Both the position numbers and the translations under genes were made by a program. DNA of 64,000 bases from Dromiciops gliroides (taxonomy: Eukaryota > Chordata > Mammalia > Microbiotheria > Microbiotheriidae). The stretch's first letter is position 1. Each line of letters begins with the position of its first letter. The notes under the pieces were generated by a model. That model saw nothing but the letters and a program-made list of their open reading frames with translations, was not told where the DNA came from and ran no database searches. The stretch covers positions 539,074,211 through 539,138,210 of the forward strand of contig NC_057861.1 of the NCBI RefSeq assembly GCF_019393635.1. The letters are read 5' to 3'. Below are positions 23,301 to 35,165 of this stretch, one piece after another.

Positions 23301-23524
23301 ATACATCTATGTCTATATCTCACATATACACCATGACTTTTAGTTGTATATTACCAATTACCTATTGAACATTTTAAACTGGATGTCCTAGAAACATCTT
23401 AAACTCACAAAATCCCTTTCTTCCTTTAGGATGTAGCTAAAGTACTCCCTTCTAGGTGAAACCTTTCTTAATACCCCCTCCCCCAACCCAGCTGCTGGTG
23501 TTCTCCCTCACAAACTACCTAGTA

Positions 23525-24215
23525 GTAGTAGTAGGAGGCCTCCACCAGTTGCACGACCATGGATCAGCACCTTGAAGAGCCACAGGCCACAGTGTGGCTA
23601 TGTAGTCCGTTACGGGAGCCACAGCTCCTGAGAGATTTATAACCGGTAAGTGCTGCATCCCGTGTTGTATCCACCCCATGAGGAGTAGCTGGAGTGTCTT
23701 CTCCAGGGCGCTGGCCTGGGCGGATTAATATGGAAAACAAGCTGTTGCCCATGCAGCAGGTTTTCCCTCTCCTGACACTGGTGGATCCAAAGGAGAGGCA
23801 GAGCCAATACAGCTTGGCACCAGTGCCACCTCAGGAGTTGCCAGAGGGATGTGATGTCCAACATCCAACTGCCTAAGGGACTCGGACTCCTGATTTTTCC
23901 TCGGGGTTAACTCCCGAAGCCTTTCCCATATATGGGTATAGCCGCAAGGCAGCAGAGGTTTAAGATCAGGGTTTCCTTCCGGTAAGCAGGTTGCCTGCCA
24001 AGGCTGACGAGCCCCACCTTCCAGAAGCGACTGGTTTTAAGGCGCCAGTGACTCACCTTCGCCCCTTCTCCTGTTAGTGGAAACAGTTCCGCCAGAGAAG
24101 GCCAGGAGTTGGACTTCAGTTGTCAGAGGCTATTTGAGACGCACAATATTGGAGCATTTTATAGAGAGTGGAAGCTTATCCCCACTCCCACCCCAGCATG
24201 ACAAACCTTTGGAAC
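23525..24215 (-). mobile_element. Unidentified GC/CpG-rich retro-insertion
   Basis: About 690 bp of GC- and CpG-rich sequence within AT-rich, CpG-poor DNA. It is bounded by a perfect 16-bp direct repeat, cacaaactacctagta, at 23509-23524 and 24216-24231. This is a TSD inside L2 UTR. There is no poly-A at either side. The left edge is a GTA triplet run (23521-23534), which on the minus strand is a terminal CTA/TAC repeat, the kind of simple-repeat tail made by RTE-clade LINEs. Minus-strand frames of 62 and 75 codons (23564-23752, 23637-23864) match nothing I know. It is either a non-autonomous RTE-type element or a retrocopy of an unknown non-coding RNA. Strand is inferred from the tail. Confidence 0.65.
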
Positions 24216-24279
24216 CACAAACTACCTAGTATTAACTTTTTATATATTTAATATAGTTATCAACTTTTTGTTTGTGCTT

Positions 24280-24389
<110 letters not shown>

Positions 24390-24478
24390 ATGTATGTGTA
24401 TGTACACAAAGAATGAAATAATCCCTCTTTGCAAGGAATTCATATTTTAATCAGAGAGGCAACAATTACATTGGGTGC

Positions 24479-24491
24479 ACATATATATATA

Positions 24492-24561
<70 letters not shown>

Positions 24562-24600
24562 TGTATGTATATATATATGTATGTGTGTGTACACACACAT
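24479..24600. repeat. AT/GT mosaic microsatellite
   Basis: Alternating AT and GT dinucleotide blocks. The open frames on both strands are repeat artefacts. Confidence 0.92.
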
Positions 24601-24603
24601 AGA

Positions 24604-24797
24604 TATGTCAACCTCAGCTTCCTTATCTGTAAAATGGGCTGGAGAAGGAAATCACAAACCACTCCATTATCTTTGCCAAAAAAAAAAAACCCAAACCAAA
24701 CCAACCCAAAAAAACCAGCCCCAAATACCAAAACTACCACCAAATGGAGTCAAAAAGAGTTGTATATGACTCAGTAACTACAAGAACAGCAGCAACA
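24604..24797 (+). mobile_element. MAR1-type SINE 3' half
   Basis: 'ctgtaaaatgggctggagaa' and 'caaaccactccattatcttt' lie upstream of the BovB-like end 'gagttgtatatgactcagta'. An A/C-rich stretch (about 24678-24735) has expanded inside it. Confidence 0.8.
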
Positions 24798-24949
24798 AAC
24801 AAATTGTTTTCTCCAATAGAATGTAAACTTCTCAAGGGCATGATTATTTAGTTTTCGCTTTTGTGTCCCTAACACCTAGCCTAGTGCCTAGCACATATTA
24901 GCTGCTTGATAAATGCTTATGGATTCATTTATATTAGATTTGTATTTAT

Positions 24950-25065
24950 TACCTTATGGTCTCCTCTCTTTACCTCAGTTCCCTCTTCTGAAAATGAAGC
25001 GAGGTGGTTAGAATTAGATGATCTTTAAGGTCTCTTCCAGCTCTAATGTTCTATGATTCAAATAA
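24950..25065 (+). repeat. MIR-type SINE 3' part
   Basis: 'acctcagttccctcttctga' followed by 'ggtctcttccagctctaatg'. Confidence 0.65.
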
Positions 25066-26200
25066 CTTTACAACTTAGTTCATTTTGCCTAATTTAAAAA
25101 GTGATTATCTTTGGCATGACAGTATATTCATCAAGTTGAAAATGGCTTGATGTTAAACCCCAATATTTGACTTCATAATGGAAAAATCAAACTAATTGCT
25201 AACACTGACAGTAATAATATATTTCAAAAATAATTTAAAAACTAGAAAGGCATAAAAATAATTACTTGTTTTCAGCATGCACAGTAACATGAATAGCACC
25301 ATATAACATATGCCAGAGGACTTTGATTTTCAATTCATCTGACATTGATGAGGGAGGACAAATAAAGAGTGACAAAAACAGGCAATGCCCTTTAGTCAAG
25401 GTATTTTTTAAAAGAATTTCTTAAAGGCCACTGTTATGAGAGATCTAGTCTATCAAGTCAATTGCTGGATATTGACTTGTCCTTAGTAGAGGTGCTTGAG
25501 TCTTTTACTTTTTTTCCCCAAGGAGACCTGAGTTAATTGAATGTTAATTTGACTTCTTACTATTTCAAATAGACAAAAAGGAAAAGAAAGAAAAGGCACT
25601 GGGAAAAGAAATGAAAAAAAAAATAGAGCAAATTTAATTATGTCTCAAGATTATCTTGAAATGTTTCAGATTGTGTGATAACCTGTGATTAATAAGGCAT
25701 TTTACTTTGTCATACTTTGTCATTACTATGACTGGCTTGGCCATTAATTTTCATATTTTGGAATCTAAAGAATAAAAAGGTGCATAGTAAATAAAAGCCT
25801 AGCATTCTTATATTGTCTGCCTGATTATTCACTGTCACAGCTGTTCTCGCTCCATAGCATTTAACTCAAGGCTAAGGTGAAATTATACTATCCATTTTTT
25901 CTCATGATGATCATCATTCTCCAAGGATGCCCATGAGAGGTGAATTTACTACCATTAAACCTAAAGGCCAAAGACCTTTTAGGTTCTCTCTTGTTTAATA
26001 TCTATTCATGTTCTGATGTCCCATTCTATGAATAGAATTATCCTACTAATTCTCATCATGATACAAAACAAAGACCTCTGAAGGCTTTGGCTGCTATATA
26101 AGTTCTAGGGTGCATAATTCTTTGGTATCATCCTGTTCTCCATTTTCAGAGGAAAAATGTTTTCTTGTGAATGCATCTATTAAGGGGCTGCAGAAATCAT
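25066..26200. other. Unique DNA, possible conserved non-coding sequence
   Basis: More than 1 kb without any recognised transposon, in a window that is otherwise dense in them. No exon-like frame. This is only an inference from lack of repeats. Confidence 0.4.
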
Positions 26201-26204
26201 GAAT

Positions 26205-26395
26205 GTGATACTGTGAGAACAGGATTGGATTTGGAATCAGCAGACCTGGGCTTTATCACAGCACTGCTACTTACTGGCTGGGTATCCTTGGGGAAATTAC
26301 TTAACCTCTCTGGTCCCTAGTGGTCTCCTCAGGAAAATAACAGGTGTGGTTTAAATGGCCTCAGAGGTCATTTTTAGCTCTATCATACTAGATCA
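26205..26395 (+). repeat. MIR-type SINE
   Basis: 'tactggctgggtatccttgg', 'aaattacttaacctctctgg' and a degraded 3' end. Confidence 0.65.
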
Positions 26396-26509
26396 GCTTT
26401 GAGGGCATGTCTCAGTATCATTAAACACACAGAGAGTCACAGTCCTAAAATGAGAGTTAACTATTGAGAATGATCACTCTGAGTTAGGTCCTAGAAGACC
26501 CTTGGGGAA

Positions 26510-26690
26510 ATATTTATAGAATCAGAGATGGACCAACCCTTAGAAATTATCAAGTCTAAGCCACTAGTTTGACAGAGGAAACTAAGATCTCATCTCAGCA
26601 AAGTGAATTATCCAAGTTCATACAGCTTGTTAACTAGCAAAGCCAGGACTAAATAACACTTTGTTCTCCTAACCAGGGATATGCTGGTAA
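26510..26690 (+). repeat. MIR3/THER2-like fragment
   Basis: 'tagaatcagagatggaccaa', 'gacagaggaaactaagatct' and 'gttcatacagcttgttaact' follow the MIR3-like order. Confidence 0.55.
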
Positions 26691-26706
26691 ATGTTTAGAA
26701 ATTGGC

Positions 26707-26860
26707 TCTCAAAGGGTCAGTTTGGTGGTGTAGTGGATCATGCACTAGCCCTGAAGTCAGGAGGACCTGAGTTCAAATTTGACCTTAGATAAATTACTAG
26801 CTGTGTAACCCTAGGCAAGTTATTTAACCTAATTGCTTCCAAAAATATTGTCCCTCAAAA
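26707..26860 (+). repeat. Diverged WSINE/MAR1-type SINE
   Basis: 'gtagtggatcatgcactagc', 'acctgagttcaaatttgacc' and 'ctagctgtgtaaccctaggc'. Older than the TSD-bearing copies. Confidence 0.75.
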
Positions 26861-27980
26861 AACGATTACATATATAACATGGTTTTAAGTATAATCTGAA
26901 TTATTAATGTTTTCCCATATATTCTCAAAACCAGACAAAATGATAAATCTTACCTTGATTTGTAGTTCTTTCCAATATTGAGTAGTAAAGACTCATACAG
27001 AAAATTCAAAAATCAGCTCTTATGAGCTGGTTCAAGCTGACTTTAGCATACTCTTGCCTAACTCCTTTTTTCCCTGCCATATTGACTTTACTTTTTTTAC
27101 TTAGTGAAATTTATATAAAATCTTAGAATTATAAGCATTTCTACTCCAAAGTTAATAAAATGTTGCCAATTTCTTAGATTAAGTGGAAAATTAAATTAAC
27201 TAGAATCCTTCATTCCCTAAGCAGCCTGGGTTAACAGGAACATATGTAATATACTGAGAGGAAATTGGGCTGGTGACATGACACTGACTATGCGATGATC
27301 ACATCCAGTAGATCGCCACATCTGTGGTCCCCAGCCTTCCTTGATTTGCCTCTTTTAAAACCCAACTTAGTTTCAGCAATATTGCATTTTCAGATTTTCC
27401 CATGCTATTTCTATTTTTCTCATGTCCTTTACCCATCAAATCTTAAGGCTAAATCTAAGAACTTAATTTCATCCATATTGCATACAAAGCTATTTGCAAA
27501 TGTGATTTCACTTGCTTTGTTCCCTTTCTAAATGAGATGCAAGTGGTTCCACTGATTTCCTAAAAGTTGGATCTCAGAAGACATGAACACCAGGCCAAGT
27601 GACAAGTTAAAAGATAATGAAGATGAATTATGGATGTGCAACTGTTCACATATAATACAAAGGACCTGCTCCAATTTTATGCTGGATCTTGAGTGAAATA
27701 TTGGAATATATTCCTGCTATTAAATACAGTAAAATAGGAATTAACCAGAATGATGGGAAAGTAGAAGGTTCTTTGACTGAAATTTCTGGTTAAATGGAGA
27801 CAATGGTTTATTCAGGGTCCCCTGAATACAACATGTTTACATTTTTGATTATGTCATTTTTCTTTTCATGAATCCCACACATAAAATATTTTTAAATGCT
27901 TTCCATGACTTTTACATTGCTGTTCCTTTTGACATGTCTTCCTGTCCTAAAACATTCTCTAATAATGAAGAAAAACAATT
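26861..27980. other. Unique DNA, nothing recognised
   Basis: AT-rich, no transposon signature. One open frame of 78 codons (27295-27531) has no recognisable motif. Confidence 0.45.
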
Positions 27981-27992
27981 AAAACCAGTTAG

Positions 27993-28146
27993 CAGGGCAG
28001 CTAGGATAAAGAACTGGCCCTGGATTCAGGAGTACCTGAGTTCCAATCCAGCCTCAGACACTTGACACTTACTAGCTGTGTGACCTTGGACAAGTCACTT
28101 AACACTCATTGCCCCACAAAAACAAACAAACAAACAAAACAAAACA
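27993..28146 (+). mobile_element. WSINE1-type SINE
   Basis: From 'cagggcagctagg' with a few bases lost near the start, to the tail 'acaaaaacaaacaaacaaac'. The TSD aaaaccagttag (27981-27992) recurs with one mismatch after the tail at about 28147-28158. Confidence 0.9.
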
Positions 28147-28229
28147 AAAACCAGTCAGACTATTTTACAGGATATATAGACTTTTGTCTCCATAATTCAC
28201 CAGCAGAACAAGAATGTTTCATCATCAAC

Positions 28230-29010
28230 CCTCTAGAACCAAAGTTGGTCATTAAAATTTATCTGAATTTTGATGTATTTTGTATTTTATTTACTATTCT
28301 ATTTCTTGGGCATATTCTTCTTCTAGTTCTATTTTCTTCATAATGCATTGATCCATAAGCCTTTCTATGTTTCTGAGCTCCTTACAATATTTTTATGCTA
28401 TTAATAATATTTTATTACATTCTCATATCACAATTTCTTTAGGCATTTTCCAATCTATGGACATCCCCCTTTTTTATTCCATTTTTTTCTACCACAAAAG
28501 TGATATTATGAATATTTTCATATATATTTGCCCTTTCTACAATTGGTCTACTTGGAGCATATCTCCAGTATTGGTATCACTTGGTCAGATAATAGGAATA
28601 GTTTAGTAATATTTTGTTAATAATTCCAAATTGTTTTCCAAAATGTTTTAGGGCAATTCTTGGCTTTACCAACAGTCTGTTGGTAACACTTTCTTTCAAT
28701 AGCTCCTTCAAAATTTACTATTCCTATCTTTTATCTTCTTTTCCAGTTTGATATGGACAGTGTGGAGTTTCAGAATTATTTTTAATTTACATTTGTCTTA
28801 AAATTGATTTATTGTATTATCGATATGATCATTGATAGCTTGCATTTTTCTGTTGAAAATGGTTTATTCATGTCTTTTGCCCACTTGTCAATTGAGGAAT
28901 AGCTATTAGTATATTTGTATCCATCCTCTATGCTATATGTCTTGGATATCAGAGATTTTATCAGAGATGTATCATCTATCATGTATCACAATACTAATAA
29001 TAATTATTTG
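28230..29010 (-). mobile_element. Old L1 ORF2 3' region, reverse orientation
   Basis: On the plus strand, 'accaacagtctgttggtaac', 'tcatgtcttttgcccacttg' and 'tcttggatatcagagatttt' are diverged versions of the familiar reverse L1 ORF2 end. Full of stops; ancient. Confidence 0.65.
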
Positions 29011-29395
29011 CAAAAAGACAACCACAAAGATTACATAATATTAGTTTATTTTTTGTTGTTCTTGACTAATGCAAAACTATATTTATTGTGTTTTTGAAAA
29101 CAAAATAGTAGAGAAATTTTATGAAAGACCATTAAGACCTTCTAAATAAAATCAGTATTCACTCTGATACTTTATTGACTTCAATGCAAAAGTGAGGAAA
29201 AAAAAAAGATGGGGAGAAATATGTAGGAAAACATAATTTGATAAGGAGAGAGGTAAAAAACATACATTTCATGGAAGACTTTATATCATAAACACTCTCT
29301 TTGAGAAAAGAATTGGTAGATTCTGGGTATGGCAAGTAGAAAAAAATACCTCATAGAATTAAATGTTATATGTTAGCAGCTAACAAAAGAAATGC

Positions 29396-29568
29396 TATGA
29401 ATGATGTAAAAATACGTTTAATATGCTTGTACATATATGACCTATATCAGATTGCATTCTGTCTTGGTGAGGTAGAAGGGAAGAGAAGGAGGGAGAACAA
29501 TGTGGAACTCAAAATCTTATAAAAATAAATGTTGAAAATTATCTTTACATGTAACTGAAAAAATACTA
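29396..29568 (+). mobile_element. L1 3' end, severely truncated
   Basis: 'tgtacatatatgacctatat' and 'cagattgcattctgtcttgg', then a purine-rich stretch and 'aaatgttgaaaattatcttt'. These are the last ~170 bp of the L1 3' UTR, the same blocks as at 6560-6720. Confidence 0.85.
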
Positions 29569-29959
29569 ATAAGATTTTTAAGAGGAAAAGACATGTTATT
29601 GAGTCAGCTGTTAATGTGGTTAAAATCAGAATTAGTAAATAAACAAAACAAAACAAAAAACAAGAAGAAAATAATAGCAAGAAAGATATAAAACATGCAA
29701 TTCAAAGAACAACTGCAATTTATTTAAAGGAGCATTTGACAAGTCAAAAATGAGAAATAGACAACAGAAATGACCTTGATATAACAATGATTTTGTACAG
29801 AAATTTAACCAATGTAAACTAATTACCACAACAGGGAGACTAAAATAAATCAGAAATCAACTTAGTAAATATCTGGTTTACTTGAAAAATGGAGATAAAT
29901 GACAGTCAAAGGCAATACCAGTTTAGAAAATAAATTCATTTAAAAAATCTTTTGAAGAA

Positions 29960-31104
29960 AGATTCTGGATGACTATGTATTCATAGTCTCCATTGTCTCC
30001 AGTGCTTTACAAAACTTGGCCACATATTTAACTAATTGAAATTATCCCAAAGAATGGAAGGAGGACAACAAAGAAACAGAAATGGAGATTTAAAACATTA
30101 TCTTAGCAAGCTGTTATTTCCATAAAGGGCAATGGAACCAGGACACTTGTACCTTCACATCATTGTCATGGATATGCTTATAGAAGAGGTAGAAATTGAT
30201 TGTACACAAGAGAATACAGCTAAGGAAACCTGCCAGATTGGACTAAATTTCTACATAGAAGAGATTTGTATTGGAAGTAACACAATTGTGAGAGGACCCA
30301 GGGATCAAAATACGATGTATTGAAAGTGATAGATACTAAAAACATGGGAAAAAATCTGATTAATACTGAAAAATGATGCTTAGAAAACACTTACTTTGCC
30401 ATCTGTATAAAATCTTTGCAATCCATCCATACAAAAATTAAGGGCATTCTCAATAAGGATATTAGTAACAACTGAGCGAGCTTCTGCAAAAAAAAAATCA
30501 ACAAAAAAAAAGCAATTTTGCATTTCACAATAAACTAAAACATATAGAAAATATTAGATGAGTCTGCGTTTCCTGTTTGTAACTTACAAAAAACCTTTAA
30601 TATGATAAAGTTTCTTTTATAAGAAAGTGTTGCTCATCCATATGGCAAATTCATTCAAGATTTCTTGAAAGGTAAATCAACAGCAATAACATTTTTCAAT
30701 AACCATATTGACCATAAACATCAGTGTACACAGAAGACAAGGAGATAAATGCTCACCAAAGAGATTCCTCATTTCTATGGAGGATTTCCAGCACAGTGTC
30801 CAAGATGAAGATGGCTTTATATGCTATGGGTGGTGAGATCCTAATGATATTGTGTTTATTGCATCAAGCCATGGAATATTAGAGAAAATCCTGGAAGAGA
30901 TCTCAAATCACTCAAAGGAGTTTCACCTAACTATACACACTGCAATGGTCAAGTGGATGAAGAATTTACATTGTCCAGATTATATGCATTAGGATGCACA
31001 ACCTATAATACTTCTCTGTCAGTATGCATATCAGAGAGAGCCAGGAAAGATGGACATTGGGATGGGCTCAGAGTTGAATAGGAGAGGCCTGACTGCCATC
31101 AGTA
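29960..31104 (+). mobile_element. RTE-clade (BovB-like) LINE fragment
   Basis: Conceptual translation between about 30560 and 31080 gives, with frame changes, 'RRQGDKCSPKRFLISMEDF', corresponding to the RTE 'RQGD-ISPKLF---LEDVF' block, then 'DPNDIVFIASSHGILEKILE', corresponding to the catalytic (A)DDIVL strand with the first D altered by substitution. It continues with 'HLTIHTAMVKWMKN', as in RTE elements. The part before 30560 is less certain. Dead, old copy. The same clade supplies the MAR1 tails. Confidence 0.65.
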
Positions 31105-31620
31105 AACTATGAATCTCCTTTATAAGATATAATGGGCTTTTTGTCAATGCTCAAAGGCCCCCAACCAGAGGAGATTAAAGTAGACTGATTGAATTAAGTG
31201 ATACTGACCCTGCTGATTAACTCACTTAAAGTTGATTTGATTAAAACCACACCTGCCTAACTCCCAAGAGGGAGTGTTCTCAGAAGCTGTAGACTATGAC
31301 ATCAACATGAGACCATCCTCAAGTCCAGTGAACTAATGGATTTGGATGATGCTATCATCCAATCAGCTTGAAGCAGTGTGTAAGGACTGCCTCTCCTCTG
31401 GACCTATAAAAAACTTCCACATGCAGTTTGTGGCTGAAGCAGGCTCCTGGTGGAGGACTTGAGGAAGAACCAGACCAGGCTGAAGCTCTAGGCTAGATAG
31501 GCCTTTTCTCAACTGACTGAACTCCATGTGTTCTCTTTTTACTAATACCTGGTATGCTTTAATAAATGTTTAATGCCCAAAGACTGGTGCTAAAGCTTCT
31601 AATTTAAGGCAACCACATAT
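31105..31620 (+). mobile_element. Solo-LTR-like retroviral fossil
   Basis: A U3-like stretch is followed by a TATA box (cctataaaaaactt, near 31404), then a poly-A signal (ttaataaatg, near 31560) and an end in CA. Spacing and signals fit an LTR of about 500 bp. The 5' edge is approximate. It abuts the RTE fragment. No gag/pol is seen. Broken, moderate age. Confidence 0.55.
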
Positions 31621-31937
31621 TTAGTTTTAAATGTCACAGCTTTAATGTCCTTAAGTTTCCTATAAAAGTAAGGGCCCATTTAAAAATACTAACATTGTTA
31701 TATGGCAAGAAAATATGGAATGTGACAGTCCATGAAGAATTAAAAATAAAAATCACAGATAGGTACATGGGGAGAGTTAGTTCCAACCTATAACCAACAA
31801 GCAATTCTGAAGAAGAGGAAGGAAAAATGTCATACATCAAGGGAACTTAACATTTTGTGTGTGAAATGGATCCCTTTCATTGTCTGGTGAGGCCTATGGA
31901 CCTCTTCTTAGAATAAGGTTTTAAATGCATAAAATTA

Positions 31938-32088
31938 TTATTATTTTTTTTTAGTGAGGCAATTGGGGTTAAGTGACTTGCCCAGGGTCACACAGCTAGT
32001 AAGTGTTAAGTGTCTGAGACCAAATTTGAACTCAGGTACTCCTCACTCCAGGGCCGGTGCTCTATCCACTGCGCCACCTAGATGCCCC
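31938..32088 (-). mobile_element. WSINE1-type SINE
   Basis: Reverse core 'gtgaggcaattggggttaag' to 'gccacctagatgcccc'. The TSD aatgcataaaatta at 31924-31937 recurs with one mismatch at 32089-32102. Confidence 0.94.
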
Positions 32089-32189
32089 AATGCATAAGAT
32101 TATAAAGGAGACCAATTATATTTATATTTTTATCAGAATGAAAAATAAACAAATTCCAGATGTGAGGTTAATAACCCGTATTAGGTTTT

Positions 32190-32640
32190 TTTTTGGGGGG
32201 GACATTTTGTATTTTATTTTTTCCCAATTACATATAAAAACTATTTTAAGTTTCTTTTTTAAAATTTTGAATTTCAAATTCTCTCCCTCTCCTCCCCACT
32301 ATTGAGAAGACAAGCAATTTGACATAAGTTATACATGTGTAGTAATGCAAAACACATTTATACATAAGACATGCTGCAAAGAAAACAGAAAACAAAACAG
32401 GAAGAATAAGGAAAGTAAAGAAAAAGTATCTTCGATCCACATTCAGGTTCTAACACTTCCTTCTCTGGAGATCAATAGCACATTTATTACAAGCCCTTCA
32501 GAATTGTCTTGGATCATTTTATTGTTGAGAAAAGTTATTCATAGTAGATGATTATACAATGTTGCTATTACTGTATACCATGTTCCCCTGGTTCTACTCA
32601 TTTCACTCATGTAAGTCTTTCCAGAATAATACCTCTTGTA
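32190..32640 (-). mobile_element. L1 3' end, reverse orientation (older subfamily)
   Basis: 'tttttcccaattacatataa', 'tctccctctcctccccacta', 'ttatacatgtgtagtaatgc' and 'tgttcccctggttctactca' are reverse complements of the marsupial L1 3' UTR and ORF2 end. Truncated near the 'aagtctttcc' block. Confidence 0.85.
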
Positions 32641-32684
32641 AAGGAATTGTATGATAAGAAGAGAAGATGGGCTGTTAAGGGTCA

Positions 32685-33151
32685 TGTTAGGGGAAAGCCT
32701 GATGCTGACACCCTGTAAGTTCAGGACTGATTTGGAACAAAATGAGGCACTCATTAGTCATTGAACAGTTAATAAAAGCAGATTTACTTAGCTATAACAT
32801 TCCAAAGTTATACAGTAGCACTAAACTAAGCTACACAGGCATGTCTGATACCCACATGGAAGTATATCTGGTCAAAAGCTGGAACCTTCTCACTTGTGTG
32901 GTCTTCTCTTTACCCTGTCTGGGTGGGATCTTTGAAGCCCTTTAGGTGGCCAGGAAGTCACATAAGCACAGTGAGACCATCAGAAAGCTGGATTAAGAAA
33001 GGTACAGATTGAGCCTGTTCCCATCCCAGGGCCAATTAAGCTTTGGCCTTATTATTATTGCCTTTTAGGGAAAATGCAGCCTAACCTATATCAGGAATAT
33101 GGCAGGGGGAATGGCGGGGGGCGGAATTCCTGCTAAATATTGGTCCTAGCA
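32685..33151. mobile_element. LTR-like fossil, family copy 2
   Basis: TG start and CA end, aligned with 12475-12915 through the start, 'gttcagg', 'ttgaacagttaa', 'gggtgggatct' and the 'ggtcctagca' end. Probably a solo LTR. Broken. Confidence 0.5.
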
Positions 33152-33390
33152 TAGACAGTGAGGGGAAGAGATGACAAGCAGATATTTAGAGTTTTCCGGT
33201 GATACTCTCAAGGTATAAGAAAAGGAGGAAGATCTCTTGTAGATTACTTATGGGAGTAGAGGGACAAGAATTGCACAGGATGAGTGGTCATGGATGGGTT
33301 TTGCTCTCCATTTTTCTAGTCAATGATCGAAGAGAAATCATAAGCCCATTTGAGATTTATGATTATTTTTATACTTATCATACACTGTTC

Positions 33391-33870
33391 CAGAGGTGTC
33401 AAACTTGAGGTAAAAACTCTTGAGTGGCACCTGAACCAGATTAGAATGTAATATGAGGGGGCAGCTAGGTGGCACAGTGGATAAAGCACTGACCCTGTAT
33501 TCAGGAGGACCTGAATTCAAATCTGACCTCAGACACTTGACACTTGCTAGATGTATGACCCTGGGCAAATCACTTAACCCTCATTGCCTTGCCCCCCCCC
33601 CACCCAAAAGAATGTAATTGGAGGGGATCACTTTGCCAGCATGTATATTAAAATTAGAACAATATAGAGATTAACACGGCCACTGTGAAAAGATGACATA
33701 AATCTGTGAAGTATTCCATAAATTTAAAAATGACAGATAAATAAATACATTTGATAGGGAAATGTTTAAGAAAATAAATAAAAAATATAATACAACATAG
33801 ATAATAGTAATTGGTAGTTTTCAGTTAGCAGCTCAGGGATAAATTTCTATTTGAGTTTCACACCTTATCT
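33391..33870. mobile_element. hAT-type MITE, copy 1, split by a SINE
   Basis: The left end 'cagaggtgtcaaac' is a terminal inverted repeat that matches the reverse complement of the worn right end (gtttcacacctta). It has no coding capacity, so it was mobilised by another element. The WSINE at 33453-33608 lies inside. It resembles opossum Charlie-like MITEs as I recall them. Confidence 0.6.
33453..33608 (+). mobile_element. WSINE1-type SINE
   Basis: Starts 'atgaggggg' then 'cagctaggtggcacagtgg'. The usual A-rich tail is replaced by a C-run (about 33590-33600). The 10-bp TSD agaatgtaat is at 33443-33452 and 33609-33618. Confidence 0.93.
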
Positions 33871-33874
33871 GAAT

Positions 33875-34615
33875 AGTATATTTGTGACCATTTTTAAAAA
33901 CCTTGAACATAATTGCACTATTTTCAATGATTATAGTGTTTTATATTTGATATCTTTGCTTTTTTCCCCACAACACATTTTAAATTATATCTATGATTTG
34001 TTAACTGCTAGCTACTTGGTCAGGAATACAACCTCCAATTATAATTTTGGTTTTATGCAAACACTTTACAATGTGATTTCTAGAGAAAGATAAAGTAAAA
34101 TGGGAATACTGCCTGTGTGCAAATGAATGAATGAATGAATGCATAAAGCTGGAGTTCACCACAAAACCCTTTTCAACACTCATTAAAAAGTTTTTATAAA
34201 GTGATTTGGTGGACATTGTTGCTGAACTACAATCCTTCCGTGCATCAATTCTTGCTGCTTAATGTTATAAAATTAAAGGGAGCTATGGAAGATGCAGAGC
34301 ATTGGGGTACATCTGGCTTGAACCCAGGGCATGCTGGAAAAATTTCATTTTAAAGTAAATGCTTATATCAAGATTTTAAAAATTATGGTTTGCCTCTTAC
34401 TGGATTCAGTGAGGGAGAATCCAGGTAACTGAAGAAATACTTAAAACTATCAACTAATAGTTGTATATGGAATGGTATTAATGAGTTGTAATAATTATTC
34501 TGGAGAAATATGAACTATATTGACAAGTGACTCTTTGACCCTCCACTAAAGGTCATGACCGGTTAGGATACTGATCTGTCCCAACTGTGACAGCTGTTGA
34601 GTAGTACAGTTAGAA
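33875..34615. other. Unique DNA, nothing recognised
   Basis: AT-rich. A short (GAAT)n run lies at 34122-34142. No gene or known repeat seen. Confidence 0.45.
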
Positions 34616-34619
34616 GATG

Positions 34620-35165
34620 GAGATTTCAAGTAAAGACATATTTATTAAGTGCCTACTATGTACTAAGCACTGTGGAATACAAAGAAAGATAAAAAGTTTC
34701 TTCTCCCAAGGAGTTCACAGTCTAATGGAGTAGATAACATGCAAACAATTATGCACAAACAAGATAGATGCAGTATAAATAGGAAAGAATCTCAGGAATA
34801 AGGCATTATCATTGAGGGGGGGGCGGGAAAGGCTTCTTGCTAAAGATGGTATTTTAGTTGAGATTTGAAGGAAGTCAGGAAGGCAGAGGGGAAAGATGAA
34901 GAGAGAAAATTCTACACATGGGGGTGAGGTGGAGGGTGGGAAGTGACATGAGGGAATGGGGATGGGGGTAGGGGGAGGAGCAGGACAGTCAGTAAAATTA
35001 CAGTTGGGAGATGGTGTGTCATGTGTGAGCAACAGGAAACAGGCTAGTGTCACTGGATCACAGAGTATTTGCATGAGATAAAAAGCCTGGAAAGGTAGTA
35101 AGGGAGCAAGTTATGAAGGGTTTTCATTAAACAGAGGGTTTTATATTTGATATTGTTTATATTTT
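34620..35165 (+). repeat. Old therian interspersed repeat, best copy
   Basis: The most complete example of the family in this window: 'cctactatgtactaagcact', 'ccaaggagttcacagtctaa', 'gggaaaggcttcttgctaaa', 'ttgagatttgaaggaagtca', 'ggagatggtgtgtcatgtgt' and 'ttatgaagggttttcattaa'. Non-coding; class uncertain. Confidence 0.65.
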
